Assembly: GCA_041984885.1 (NCBI GenBank)
Contig: JBHIXH010000024.1
Span: 1-36,870, forward strand
DNA from: UBA4486 sp041984885
Lineage (GTDB): Bacteria > Pseudomonadota > Gammaproteobacteria > Eutrophobiales > Eutrophobiaceae
Reading direction: 5' to 3'
DNA: 36,870 bases
The translations under genes were made by a program, and so were the position numbers. The notes beneath the pieces were generated by a model. The model saw only the letters and a list, made by a program, of their open reading frames with translations, was not told the origin of the DNA and searched no databases. Position 1 is the first letter of the stretch; the number at the start of each line of letters is the position of its first letter. Shown piece after piece: positions 7,750-16,591 of the stretch.

Positions 7750-9179
7750 CCTTGAACATACGTCAACTGCTGGCTGAGAACGAAGGGCAGAATTACGATC
7801 TGCACCGCGATCACGTGAACCCGCGATTTGTTAAAACCCTGCGTACTATCGGTTTTGATCGTTGCTACACGAAAGCCGAGGGTCAGTATCTGTGGGATGC
7901 AGACGGGCGTCGCTATCTCGACATGCTCGCCGGTTACGGCGTATTCAATATCGGTCGCAACAACACTGCTGTCAGTCAATCGTTAAAGGATTTTATCGAC
8001 AGTAATTACTCAACGCTGGTGCAGATGGAGGCGCCGCTGTTGTCCGGCCTGTTGGCGAAAGAGCTGAAAAAGCGTGTCGGCTATGACCTGGATTACGTTT
8101 ACTTCACCAACTCGGGCACCGAGGGTGTCGAGTCGGCGATCAAGTTTGCCCGCTGTGCGACCCAACGCCCCGGCATCATCCATGCGAAAAAAGCCTTTCA
8201 TGGTCTCTCGAATGGCTCGTTATCACTGAATGGCGATCACACTTTTCGTGAAGGCTTCGGTCCGTTGTTACCGCACACGTACGAAATTCCGTTTGCCGAC
8301 CTGGAGGCACTGGAACAGCGCCTGAAACAGGGTGATGTAGCCGCATTCATTGTCGAGCCCGTGCAGGGCAAAGGTATTAATATTCCACCTGATGGTTACC
8401 TGGCAGGCGCACAGCGGCTCTGTCATCAGTATCGTGCGCTGTTCATTGTTGATGAAGTGCAATCTGGTATCGGTCGTACCGGGCGTTTTCTCGCACTCGA
8501 CCATGAGGACAACGTTGAACCGGATATCGTGATTTTATCAAAGGCACTGTCCGGCGGGTTTGTGCCGGTCGGAGCCGTGCTCATGCGTAAACCGGTGTAT
8601 GACAAGGTCTACTCAACGATGGATCGCTCGGTTGTGCATTCGTCCACGTTTGGACAGGGTAGCCTGGCGATGGTCGCGGGACTGGCAACACTCGATTACA
8701 TCGAGACGCATAACCTGGTTGAGAATGCGAAGACACTTGGCGATGAGATTGGGCAACGCTTGCTGGCAATGAAGGAACAGTATGAATTTATCAAGGACAT
8801 TCGCTGGCGTGGCCTGATGATTGGCATCGAGTTTGGCGCACCGAAATCGATTTCATTACGCGCCGCCTGGTCACTCGCACATAAGCTGGACAAGAGCCTG
8901 TTTCCGCAGGCGGTGACGATCCCGATGTTGCAGGATCACGGCATACTGACGCAGGTGGCCGGTCACAAGATCGATGTCATCAAGCTGATTCCGCCGCTGG
9001 TAATAACCCAAACTGATTGTGATCACTTTATCTCTTCGTTTAACGATGTGATGCAAAAGTTACACACGTTCCCGGGACCGAGCTGGGAAGTCATCTCGCG
9101 CATCGGTAAATCCGTTTTCCCCGGTGGCGCCCAACTACCGACCGAACCTGAACAAAGCCCGAGTAGCCTGACCAGTTGA
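7746..9179 (+). CDS. hpnO: HpnO, aminotransferase for aminobacteriohopanetriol
   Basis: A 477-residue class III PLP-dependent aminotransferase that matches HpnO, which aminates ribosylhopane (or its aldehyde) to aminobacteriohopanetriol. The PLP-contacting Asp236 in FIVDEVQSGIGRTG and the Schiff-base Lys266 in LSKALSGGFVPVGA are present. TNSGTEGVESAIKFAR (121-136) is the phosphate-binding region. The length is usual for the family, with a short extra C-terminal tail after about residue 445. The ATG overlaps the stop of the possible small gene. Having hpnO beside hpnIJK implies the cell can make both amino- and cyclitol-ether-type side chains. Confidence 0.88.
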   Translation: MTLNIRQLLAENEGQNYDLHRDHVNPRFVKTLRTIGFDRCYTKAEGQYLWDADGRRYLDMLAGYGVFNIGRNNTAVSQSLKDFIDSNYSTLVQMEAPLLSGLLAKELKKRVGYDLDYVYFTNSGTEGVESAIKFARCATQRPGIIHAKKAFHGLSNGSLSLNGDHTFREGFGPLLPHTYEIPFADLEALEQRLKQGDVAAFIVEPVQGKGINIPPDGYLAGAQRLCHQYRALFIVDEVQSGIGRTGRFLALDHEDNVEPDIVILSKALSGGFVPVGAVLMRKPVYDKVYSTMDRSVVHSSTFGQGSLAMVAGLATLDYIETHNLVENAKTLGDEIGQRLLAMKEQYEFIKDIRWRGLMIGIEFGAPKSISLRAAWSLAHKLDKSLFPQAVTIPMLQDHGILTQVAGHKIDVIKLIPPLVITQTDCDHFISSFNDVMQKLHTFPGPSWEVISRIGKSVFPGGAQLPTEPEQSPSSLTS

Positions 9180-9259
9180 TCGATAGCTGGCTGCCGGCTT
9201 TTCCAGCCGGACGCAAGTTCTGTCATAATCCCCCGCTGATTTCCGACACCAGATGCAAC

Positions 9260-10300
9260 GTGCCCGTGGACAATTCACAGTTTGACGAAGATTTAACCTT
9301 TCAGAACCGAATCCTGCAGCATGTCTCGCGCACGTTTGCGTTAACGATCCCGCAACTGCCGGAAGGTCTGCGCGATGTCATCGGTAATGCCTACCTGTTA
9401 TGCCGCATTGCTGACACGATCGAGGACGACAAGGATCTGCCGATCGATCAGCAAACCTATTTTGCCCGGCTGTTTGTTGACGTTGTGAAAACCGAGGCAT
9501 CCGCACAGGAATTTGCCGATCAACTGCATCCGAAACTCTCCGCCACGGCCAGCGATGCAGAAAAAGATCTGATCAAAAACACAGCGGCCGTGATCCGTAT
9601 AACGCACAGCTTTAATCAACGCCAACAGGAGTCACTGGCAAGATGCGTGGACGTCATGGCCGAGGGCATGGTGCGTTATCAACAGGCCGAGACTCTGGCC
9701 GGTGTGCCGGATCAACCGGCGATGGACGAGTATTGTTATTTTGTTGCCGGTGTCGTCGGTGAGATGTTGACCGAATTATTTTGCGATTACTCGCCCGAGA
9801 TCCATGCACACTATGCCGAGTTGATGCCACTGGCAGTGTCGTTCGGACAGGCATTGCAAATGACAAACATATTGAAAGACATCTGGGATGATCATGAACG
9901 TGGTGCGTGCTGGTTGCCGGCTGATCTTTTTCAGAGCAATGGATTCACGCTGGCCGACAAGCAACCGGGACAATCAGACCCGGCGTTTAATCAAAGTATG
10001 GGAACACTGATCGCGATTGCCCGCGGTCATCTGGAAAATGCACTGCGCTATACGTTGATCATTCCGGCGAATGAACCCGGTATTCGCAAATTCTGTCTTT
10101 GGGCACTCGGCATGGCCGTACTGACTCTGCGTAAAATTGATAAAAAGCGGGATTTTCAGTCAGGCAATGAGGTCAAAATCTCACGTAATAGTGTTAAAGC
10201 CACTATCATCAGCACGAACCTGTGTGTCAGGCACGACAAGTTACTGAATTTACTGTTCAAAATGACCGCTCACAGTTTGCCTGAACAAGGCGTTTCGTGA
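9260..10300 (+). CDS. Squalene synthase (eukaryotic-type, single enzyme)
   Basis: A head-to-head isoprenyl synthase of about 346 residues. The first aspartate-rich motif is DTIEDD (residues 52-57) and the second NILKDIWDD (around 203-211). SRTFALTIPQLPEGLRDVIGNAYL near the N-terminus looks closer to eukaryote-like squalene synthases such as that of Methylococcus than to the bacterial HpnC/HpnD pair. No hpnC, hpnD or hpnE partner is visible. It would join two farnesyl diphosphates into squalene for the cyclase encoded next. The start is uncertain: the frame is open from 9176, GTG at 9260 and 9266 are the first plausible codons at the homology boundary, and none has a clear ribosome site. A hydrophobic segment near 290-320 may be a membrane anchor. 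Confidence 0.85.
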   Translation: MPVDNSQFDEDLTFQNRILQHVSRTFALTIPQLPEGLRDVIGNAYLLCRIADTIEDDKDLPIDQQTYFARLFVDVVKTEASAQEFADQLHPKLSATASDAEKDLIKNTAAVIRITHSFNQRQQESLARCVDVMAEGMVRYQQAETLAGVPDQPAMDEYCYFVAGVVGEMLTELFCDYSPEIHAHYAELMPLAVSFGQALQMTNILKDIWDDHERGACWLPADLFQSNGFTLADKQPGQSDPAFNQSMGTLIAIARGHLENALRYTLIIPANEPGIRKFCLWALGMAVLTLRKIDKKRDFQSGNEVKISRNSVKATIISTNLCVRHDKLLNLLFKMTAHSLPEQGVS

Positions 10301-10452
10301 GATGATTGTGTGCCAACTCAGGGGAGTTGAGAGTAACCCGGAACTTCTGATAAGTTATTGATTTAATGCGGGAAACAAGCAATAACATCATTCTGGCGCT
10401 CACAACTTTTTAATAACAACAAGACGCATGACACGTTCCGGGGATAATCCGA

Positions 10453-12402
10453 ATGTTACTTGATGCTAACGATAAATTGGTCGGCAGTGCCGATCAGCCA
10501 GCCACTGATCTTTCCACAGTCCATCACCTGAAACCGGTTGCTTTAAACGCCGCAATTGCCTCGGCAAGAGAAGCGTTAATCCAGCAGCAACAAGCAGACG
10601 GTCACTGGGTATATCACCTGGAAGCCGATTGCACGATCCCGGCTGAATACATCTTGATGATGCATTTTGTCGGTGAGGTTGACGAACCGTTGCAGGAAAA
10701 GATTGCCACCTACCTGCGTGCACAACAGGATGAACACGATGGCTGGTCGTTGTATCACGGCGGTGACTTCGACTTGAGTTGCTCGGTTAAGGCGTATTAC
10801 GCGTTAAAAATGGTCGGTGATGACCCGCACGAAGAGCACATGGTGCGCGCACGAAATGCGATCCTGAATCATGGCGGTGCCGCACACAGTAATGTGTTTA
10901 CCCGCATATTACTGGCGTTATTTGAACAGGTGCCATGGCGAGCCACGCCATTCATACCGGCCGAGGTGATTCTGTTACCGAAGTGGTTTCCGTTTAATAT
11001 CAGCAAGGTGTCTTACTGGTCACGCACAGTCATGGTTCCGCTGTTTGTCTTGTGCACGCTGAAACCGTCGGCCGTGAACCCGCGCGGCGTTGATATCCGC
11101 GAGCTGTTTATCACCCCACCGGAAGACGAACTGCATTACTTTCGCCTGACAACACCATTAAGCCGCGCCTTCTTTGCACTTGACCAGGTTGGCCGCTGGA
11201 TTGAGAAACTCGTACCAGGATTCGTGCGTAATATTTCGATACGCAAGTGCGAGCAGTGGTTCATCGACCGCATGAATGAAGAACACGGAATCGGCGGAAT
11301 TTTCCCGGCCATGGTCAATGTCTACGAAGCGTTAATCACGCTCGGCTACAGCAAGGATCATCCAAAGGTAAAACAGGCGCGACAGGCGATCGATAGTTTG
11401 CTGGTCACGAACGAGGATGGCAGCGTCTTTTGTCAGCCTTGTGTCTCGCCCGTGTGGGATACCTCACTTGCCTGCCAGGCCCTGCTCGAATCGGATCCCG
11501 AATGCGAGCACTCCATCAAGGGACTCGACTGGTTACGGGATCAACAATTATCCGAGGAACCGGGTGATTGGCGTGAGGTAAGACCGGACCTGCAAGGCGG
11601 CGGCTGGGCCTTTCAATACAGCAACTATTACTATCCGGATCTGGATGATACGTCCATGGTGGCCTGGGCGATGCATCGTACCGGTAATGACAGGTATGCC
11701 GAGTCGATTCAACGGGCTGCCGTATGGATCGCCGGAATGCGTTCGAAGAACGGTGGTTATGGTTCTTTCGAAGTCGATAATACACAGTACTACCTGAACT
11801 ACATTCCTTTCGCGGATCATGGTGCGTTGCTCGACCCGCCGACGGCAGACGTGACCGGCCGTTGCCTGGCCATGTTGTCGCTGGTTGACCGGGAAAAGTA
11901 TAAAGACCAGATTGACCTGGCTATACAGTATCTGAAATCAGATCAGGAAGAGGATGGTTCCTGGTACGGGCGCTGGGGTACAAATTATATTTATGGTACC
12001 TGGTCGGTGCTGAGTGCACTGGAAGAAGCGCGCATCAGCCCGAAAGAAGCGTTCATTCGCAAGGCTGTCGACTGGTTATACAACGTGCAAAATGATGATG
12101 GCGGCTGGGGTGAAAGCAATGACAGCTATTATCCACCACGACATCGCCGCCTGTATCCAAGTACTTCATTCCAGACGGCATGGGCACTGTTGGCCCTGCT
12201 GTCTGCCGGTGAGGTAAACCACAAGGTGGAAGCCGGCATTCAATTTCTGCTGAACACACAACAGGACGATGGCCTCTGGTACGACGAGGATTTCACCGCG
12301 CCCGGATTTCCACGTGTGTTTTATCTGAAATACCACGGTTATACGCGCTATTTTCCGTTGTGGGCGCTGGCGAAGTACCGCAATCTGACCACTCAAGATT
12401 GA
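10453..12402 (+). CDS. shc: Squalene-hopene cyclase
   Basis: A 649-residue squalene-hopene cyclase (HpnF), which folds squalene into hopene or hopanol at the membrane. The catalytic acid motif DLDD is at 396-399. Several QW repeats are visible, for example QQADGHW, QQDEHDGW, QEEDGSW, QNDDGGW and QQDDGLW. Length and the Trp/Tyr-rich cavity segments are normal. ATG at 10453 follows GGGGAT. The 152-base spacer in front (10301-10452) holds a small hairpin, CAACTC/GAGTTG at 10314-10329, with no U-run, and may hold an internal promoter. It is the longest gap in the hopanoid operon. The stop overlaps hpnG as TTGA. Confidence 0.97.
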   Translation: MLLDANDKLVGSADQPATDLSTVHHLKPVALNAAIASAREALIQQQQADGHWVYHLEADCTIPAEYILMMHFVGEVDEPLQEKIATYLRAQQDEHDGWSLYHGGDFDLSCSVKAYYALKMVGDDPHEEHMVRARNAILNHGGAAHSNVFTRILLALFEQVPWRATPFIPAEVILLPKWFPFNISKVSYWSRTVMVPLFVLCTLKPSAVNPRGVDIRELFITPPEDELHYFRLTTPLSRAFFALDQVGRWIEKLVPGFVRNISIRKCEQWFIDRMNEEHGIGGIFPAMVNVYEALITLGYSKDHPKVKQARQAIDSLLVTNEDGSVFCQPCVSPVWDTSLACQALLESDPECEHSIKGLDWLRDQQLSEEPGDWREVRPDLQGGGWAFQYSNYYYPDLDDTSMVAWAMHRTGNDRYAESIQRAAVWIAGMRSKNGGYGSFEVDNTQYYLNYIPFADHGALLDPPTADVTGRCLAMLSLVDREKYKDQIDLAIQYLKSDQEEDGSWYGRWGTNYIYGTWSVLSALEEARISPKEAFIRKAVDWLYNVQNDDGGWGESNDSYYPPRHRRLYPSTSFQTAWALLALLSAGEVNHKVEAGIQFLLNTQQDDGLWYDEDFTAPGFPRVFYLKYHGYTRYFPLWALAKYRNLTTQD

Positions 12403-13133
12403 GCAAAATCGGGGTCATTGCGGCCCTGCCGGTTGAGGCCGCCTGTCTGACAGGGCGCAAAACGACGCTGCGAAACAACGTCAGGATTCACGACAACCTG
12501 TGGTTACATGTCGCCGGGATTGGCGATGACAATGCCACGCGCGCGACCAAACATCTCTTATCCGAACACTGCCAGATCCTGGTCAGCTGGGGTTTGGCAG
12601 CCGGCTTATCGACTGAATGTCAATGCGGTGACCTGGTTCTGGCCGGTGCGATTACTGATCCGGATGTTGCCCGATATCTGTCTGACGCCGACCTGCTCGG
12701 AAAACTAAAGACGTTCGCTAGTAACCAGGGGATGCGTACTATCTGCGGTGACATTGCCCGGACGACACAGGTGCTGGCAAATTCGGAAGAGAAACGCGCA
12801 TTGCAGCGATCCACGTCAGCTATCGCCGCAGATATGGAATCTGCGGCGATAGCCCGGCTTGCCGGCGAGCATGAAATTCCGCACCTGGCGGTCAGGGTCA
12901 TCAGCGACGACCTGGCCACGACGATACCGCAATCGGTATTCTCGAACATGAATGCCGACGGTGAACCCGTGCTCTCCGGCCTGCTTTACAGTTTGTTTCG
13001 GCGACCGGCCGATCTTCTTCCACTGTTTCGCCTGATGGCAGGATTCACCCGTGCGAAACGCACGCTGCAGCAGTGCCGACAGTTTCTGGAAAATGAAGTG
13101 GTCGGGACAAATCCCGCGACCAAATCTTCATGA
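12399..13133 (+). CDS. hpnG: HpnG, adenosylhopane nucleosidase/phosphorylase
   Basis: A 244-residue nucleoside phosphorylase-fold protein that matches HpnG, which removes adenine from adenosylhopane to give (phospho)ribosylhopane for HpnO and later enzymes. The N-terminal strand IGVIAALPVEAACLTG is characteristic, and DMESAAIARLAGE carries the ribose-binding Glu. RVISDDLA holds the purine-site acidic residues. I chose TTG at 12399, which overlaps the cyclase stop as TTGA and puts the family N-terminus at residue 1. A GTG at 12360 would add 13 residues read from inside the cyclase gene. The adenosylating enzyme HpnH that makes its substrate is not in the window. Confidence 0.85.
   Translation: MSKIGVIAALPVEAACLTGRKTTLRNNVRIHDNLWLHVAGIGDDNATRATKHLLSEHCQILVSWGLAAGLSTECQCGDLVLAGAITDPDVARYLSDADLLGKLKTFASNQGMRTICGDIARTTQVLANSEEKRALQRSTSAIAADMESAAIARLAGEHEIPHLAVRVISDDLATTIPQSVFSNMNADGEPVLSGLLYSLFRRPADLLPLFRLMAGFTRAKRTLQQCRQFLENEVVGTNPATKSS
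12819..12853. repeat. Perfect 15-bp inverted repeat inside hpnG
   Basis: Arms 12819-12833 and 12839-12853 are exact reverse complements around a 5-base loop (ATGGA). The repeat codes for the active-site block AIAADMESAAIA. That peptide is nearly symmetric, so part of the symmetry follows from the protein. The mRNA could still form a strong hairpin here. Confidence 0.6.
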
Positions 13134-13188
13134 CTTGTGCTATGCACACCACTGTTTTATAAAGACAAACTTTTTCAGAGGAATATCG

Positions 13189-13932
13189 ATGTTATCCGAG
13201 CAAAATCGCGAAGAATTTGCAGCCTCCGGGTTCACCACCTCGTACGGCCTGTTCGACGCGGAAGAGATGCGAATGATCACGGCATGGTGCGATGAAGTCG
13301 CCAGTTACCCGGAAGTGCCGGGCAAATACATGATGTATTTTGAACAGAGTCAACTGGACCCGGGCCAGCGAATCCTGTCCCGTCTTGAGGATTTTGAACC
13401 TTACCATGCCGGCTTCAGCGATTTATTCGTGGGCGGCAAGCTAAAACAATGCGTTGACCAGTTATTCGGGCAGGAGTCCGTTTTATTCAAGGACAAGATC
13501 AACTTTAAAATGCCGGGCGGCGATGGCTTCAAGGCACACCAGGATATCCAGGCGGGTTGGGACACGTACGCACCGATCCACATTACGGCACTGGTAACCA
13601 TTGACCCGTGCACAAATGAAAACGGCTGCCTTGAACTGGCCAGCGGGTTTCATAACAAGGGCTTTATCGGGGAGAAATGGAAACCGCTGGACGAGGACGG
13701 TCTCGACTATGTCGCCCTGCCCACGCAACCAGGCGATGCGGTATTTTTTGATTCGTACGCACCACACCGCTCCGGTCCGAACCTGACCAATTCACCGCGT
13801 CGCGTGTTGTACGTTACGTATAACAAATTAGCCGACGGTGACCATCGACGTCAGTATTACATCGATAAACGCAAAAGTTACCCGCCGGATTGTGAGCGCG
13901 AAAAAAATAAAGAGTACGTATTTCGGGTTTGA
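13189..13932 (+). CDS. Phytanoyl-CoA dioxygenase-like Fe(II)/2-oxoglutarate oxygenase
   Basis: A 247-residue PhyH-family oxygenase. The iron facial triad is visible as His117-x-Asp119 in FKAHQDIQAGW and His193 in APHRSGPN, with Arg204/Arg205 placed to bind 2-oxoglutarate. The N-terminal PGKYMMYFEQS and the ILSRLEDFEPYHAGF segment resemble the aminophosphonate hydroxylase branch (PhnY/TmpA-like) more than human PHYH. That is my recollection of the family, not a search result. ATG at 13189 follows AGAGGAA; the frame is open further upstream but only inside hpnG. Its place between hpnG and hpnN suggests that it hydroxylates a hopanoid side chain or a polar headgroup. The substrate is unproven. 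Confidence 0.8.
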   Translation: MLSEQNREEFAASGFTTSYGLFDAEEMRMITAWCDEVASYPEVPGKYMMYFEQSQLDPGQRILSRLEDFEPYHAGFSDLFVGGKLKQCVDQLFGQESVLFKDKINFKMPGGDGFKAHQDIQAGWDTYAPIHITALVTIDPCTNENGCLELASGFHNKGFIGEKWKPLDEDGLDYVALPTQPGDAVFFDSYAPHRSGPNLTNSPRRVLYVTYNKLADGDHRRQYYIDKRKSYPPDCEREKNKEYVFRV

Positions 13933-13990
13933 TGCGATTGATCACGACTGTCCCGGTCATTGAGAGCGACCGGAACTAGCCGATACCTTT

Positions 13991-16591
13991 ATGGCGAATT
14001 CCATCGATACATTGTTACAGGCCTGGTTCAAACTGACCCAGCGCTTCAGCCTGGTCATCCTGCTGGGTATGCCGATACTCGCAGCCTGTTGCCTGTATTA
14101 CACGATCAATAATCTGGGCATGAACACGGATACACGTGACATGCTGTCACCGGAGTTACGCTGGCGCCAGCTCGATCTTGAATACGAGACGCTATTCCCG
14201 CACACGACCGATAATTTATTAATCGTGCTTGAAGCCGGCACCCCGGATCAGGCGAACGACGCCGCCAACGAACTGTATACGTTGCTGCAGCAGGATAAAC
14301 AGCAATACAAAACGATCTACCGGCATTCACAGATACCTTTTTTCCAGCAGTCCGGTCTGCTGTTTCTGGATAAAAACGAGCTGCAGGACCTGGCCGATGA
14401 ACTGGCAACCAACCAGGCCTTTCTCTCACAATTAATCCAGGACCAGACACTGCGCGGCCTGGGTGACATGTTGTTACTGGCGCTGGATGCGATCGATGAC
14501 GGGGAGCAGATCGACCTGTTGCCCTTGTTGAAGCAATTCGAATTAGCCCTGGTTGCTAACAGGGAACGCTCGCCCTACCGCTTATCCTGGCAAAAATTAT
14601 TGTTTGATACAGAAGACAAACCGGTCTATCGCGAGTACATCCTGGTACAACCACGGCTGGACTATTCCTCAATGCTACCAGCCGGAGAATTACTCACTTC
14701 GTTAAGGCAGCAGGCCAGTGCAAGTGGATTGCTGGCAAGGCACACGGCCACGCTGAAATTTACCGGCGGGGTCGCCATGTCGCATGAAGAACTGAGTTCG
14801 GTCATGCAAACCAACACAACTGCCATTGTCGTAGCACTGGTGTTCGTCACGTTCGTTTTGTTGTTTGGTCTGGGTTCCGGCTGGCTGGTACTGGCCACAC
14901 TGACGACATTAATAATCGGGCTGATCTTGACGGCCACCTTTGCCACGTTGACCGTTGGCGAACTGAACCTGATCTCGGTTGCGTTCGCGGTGTTATACAT
15001 CGGCCTGGGCGTTGATTTTGCCATTCATTATTGTCTGCGATTTCGTGAACTGCTCATTAATCAAGCCAGTCACGACAACGCCTTGCTGGAAACCAGTCGT
15101 AGCATAGGTGCTGCTCTTATTATCTGCGCGTTTACCACCGCGATCGGTTTTTATGCTTTCGTTCCCACCGATTATGACGGCGTTGCCGAACTGGGCTGGA
15201 TTTCGGGGAGCGGGATGTTTATCAGCCTGATCACGACGCTGACTTTTATGCCCGCAATATTAAAATACCTGCCCGTTTCCGGTCAGCCTGCATTTTCCTT
15301 GTCCAATGGCAGCTGGCTCAGCCTTATCCATGAAATCCCGGTCACACATGCAGGTAGCATTATGCGACTGGCACTGGTATTGACGATTATTGCGCTGCTG
15401 TTGTTGCCGCAACTGACCTTTGATATCAACACGATCAACCTGCAACCACAGAAAAATGAATCGGTAAAAACATTCAAACAGCTACTCAAAGATCCGGATG
15501 AGTCACCGCTTACCGGCACCGTCATTGCGAGCGGCACATCCGATGCTGTGTCGATTAAACAAGAATTAAGTCAACTGGACGTGGTCGAAGAAGTCATCTG
15601 GTTGCATGATTTTATCCCCGATCAACAAACGGATAAGCTGGCCCTGATAGATGAGATGAACCTGTTGCTTGGTTTTGATTTTTTTAGTGTTGGCGATGTC
15701 GCTATCACGTCTGAACAGCGACTGGCATCCTTGACAAAAATTGCACAACGACTGGCGCAAAATCAGGCTGCAGGCGGCCCTGAATACAATAATTTTCGTC
15801 AGGTATTGGACAGTTACCTGGAATTTATCCGATCACTGCCGCCAGACCAGCAGACAGAACGGCTACAGCTGCTGGAACAGGGATTACTGGCCTCACTCCC
15901 GGGCCGGTTACAGGCACTGGAGGCGGGTCTCTCCGCCGAGGCAGTCGAACTGCAGGATCTACCGGAAAATTTCACCCGTCGCTGGCAACACAATGACCGC
16001 TACCTGGTGCAGGTGATCCCGAGTGAAAATTTATACGACAATGACGCACAATACCGATTTGTTGAACAAATCCAGAAAGTTGAGGACCGCATCACTGGCG
16101 GGCCCGTCATCCCGGTCGAAGCTGGCAAAGCGGTTATCAGTGCATTTCAACAGGCGCTACTGTCTGCCATTGCGGTCATCACGGTTCTGCTATTTATGCT
16201 GATGCCGAGACGGGTGGATGTCCTGTTTGTGCTGGCGCCGTTGCTGCTGGCCGCGTTGCTGACTGCGGCAATCAGCGTTGCCATAGGCATGCCGTTGAAC
16301 TTTGCCAATGTTATTGCCCTGCCGCTGCTACTCGGTATCGGCGTCGATAGTGCCATTCATATGATGCATCGTTATCGAACCGATAAATCCCGATCCAGCC
16401 TGCTGGCGACCAGTTCCTCCCGGGCCATCCTCATCAGCGCCCTGACGACAATCGGCAGCATCGGTAACCTCGCCTTTTCGCCGCATGTCGGCACGGCCAG
16501 CATGGGACTGTTGCTGACAATTGGCATCGCGATGGCCCTGCTCGCCACTTTATTCATATTACCGAGTCTTCTCGAATATAATAAACAATAA
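13991..16591 (+). CDS. hpnN: HpnN, RND/MMPL-family hopanoid transporter
   Basis: An 866-residue RND-superfamily inner-membrane protein of the MMPL type that matches HpnN, which moves hopanoids toward the outer membrane in Rhodopseudomonas. It has the usual two-fold layout. A first helix (about 18-38) is followed by a periplasmic domain and a helix cluster (about 275-435) containing GLGVDFAIHYCLRF. The second half has a helix near 455-475, another periplasmic domain and a helix cluster from about 720 with GIGVDSAIHMMHRY. The 58-base spacer before it has a 6-bp hairpin CCGGTC/GACCGG at 13953-13973 without a U-run. The stop shares a base with the next ATG (TAATG). Confidence 0.9.
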   Translation: MANSIDTLLQAWFKLTQRFSLVILLGMPILAACCLYYTINNLGMNTDTRDMLSPELRWRQLDLEYETLFPHTTDNLLIVLEAGTPDQANDAANELYTLLQQDKQQYKTIYRHSQIPFFQQSGLLFLDKNELQDLADELATNQAFLSQLIQDQTLRGLGDMLLLALDAIDDGEQIDLLPLLKQFELALVANRERSPYRLSWQKLLFDTEDKPVYREYILVQPRLDYSSMLPAGELLTSLRQQASASGLLARHTATLKFTGGVAMSHEELSSVMQTNTTAIVVALVFVTFVLLFGLGSGWLVLATLTTLIIGLILTATFATLTVGELNLISVAFAVLYIGLGVDFAIHYCLRFRELLINQASHDNALLETSRSIGAALIICAFTTAIGFYAFVPTDYDGVAELGWISGSGMFISLITTLTFMPAILKYLPVSGQPAFSLSNGSWLSLIHEIPVTHAGSIMRLALVLTIIALLLLPQLTFDINTINLQPQKNESVKTFKQLLKDPDESPLTGTVIASGTSDAVSIKQELSQLDVVEEVIWLHDFIPDQQTDKLALIDEMNLLLGFDFFSVGDVAITSEQRLASLTKIAQRLAQNQAAGGPEYNNFRQVLDSYLEFIRSLPPDQQTERLQLLEQGLLASLPGRLQALEAGLSAEAVELQDLPENFTRRWQHNDRYLVQVIPSENLYDNDAQYRFVEQIQKVEDRITGGPVIPVEAGKAVISAFQQALLSAIAVITVLLFMLMPRRVDVLFVLAPLLLAALLTAAISVAIGMPLNFANVIALPLLLGIGVDSAIHMMHRYRTDKSRSSLLATSSSRAILISALTTIGSIGNLAFSPHVGTASMGLLLTIGIAMALLATLFILPSLLEYNKQ

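Noticed and set aside
13098..13120. Inverted repeat at the end of hpnG (GGTCGGG against CCCGCGACC)
   Set aside because: It contains a bulge, lies within coding sequence and has no U-run, so it is not a convincing terminator.
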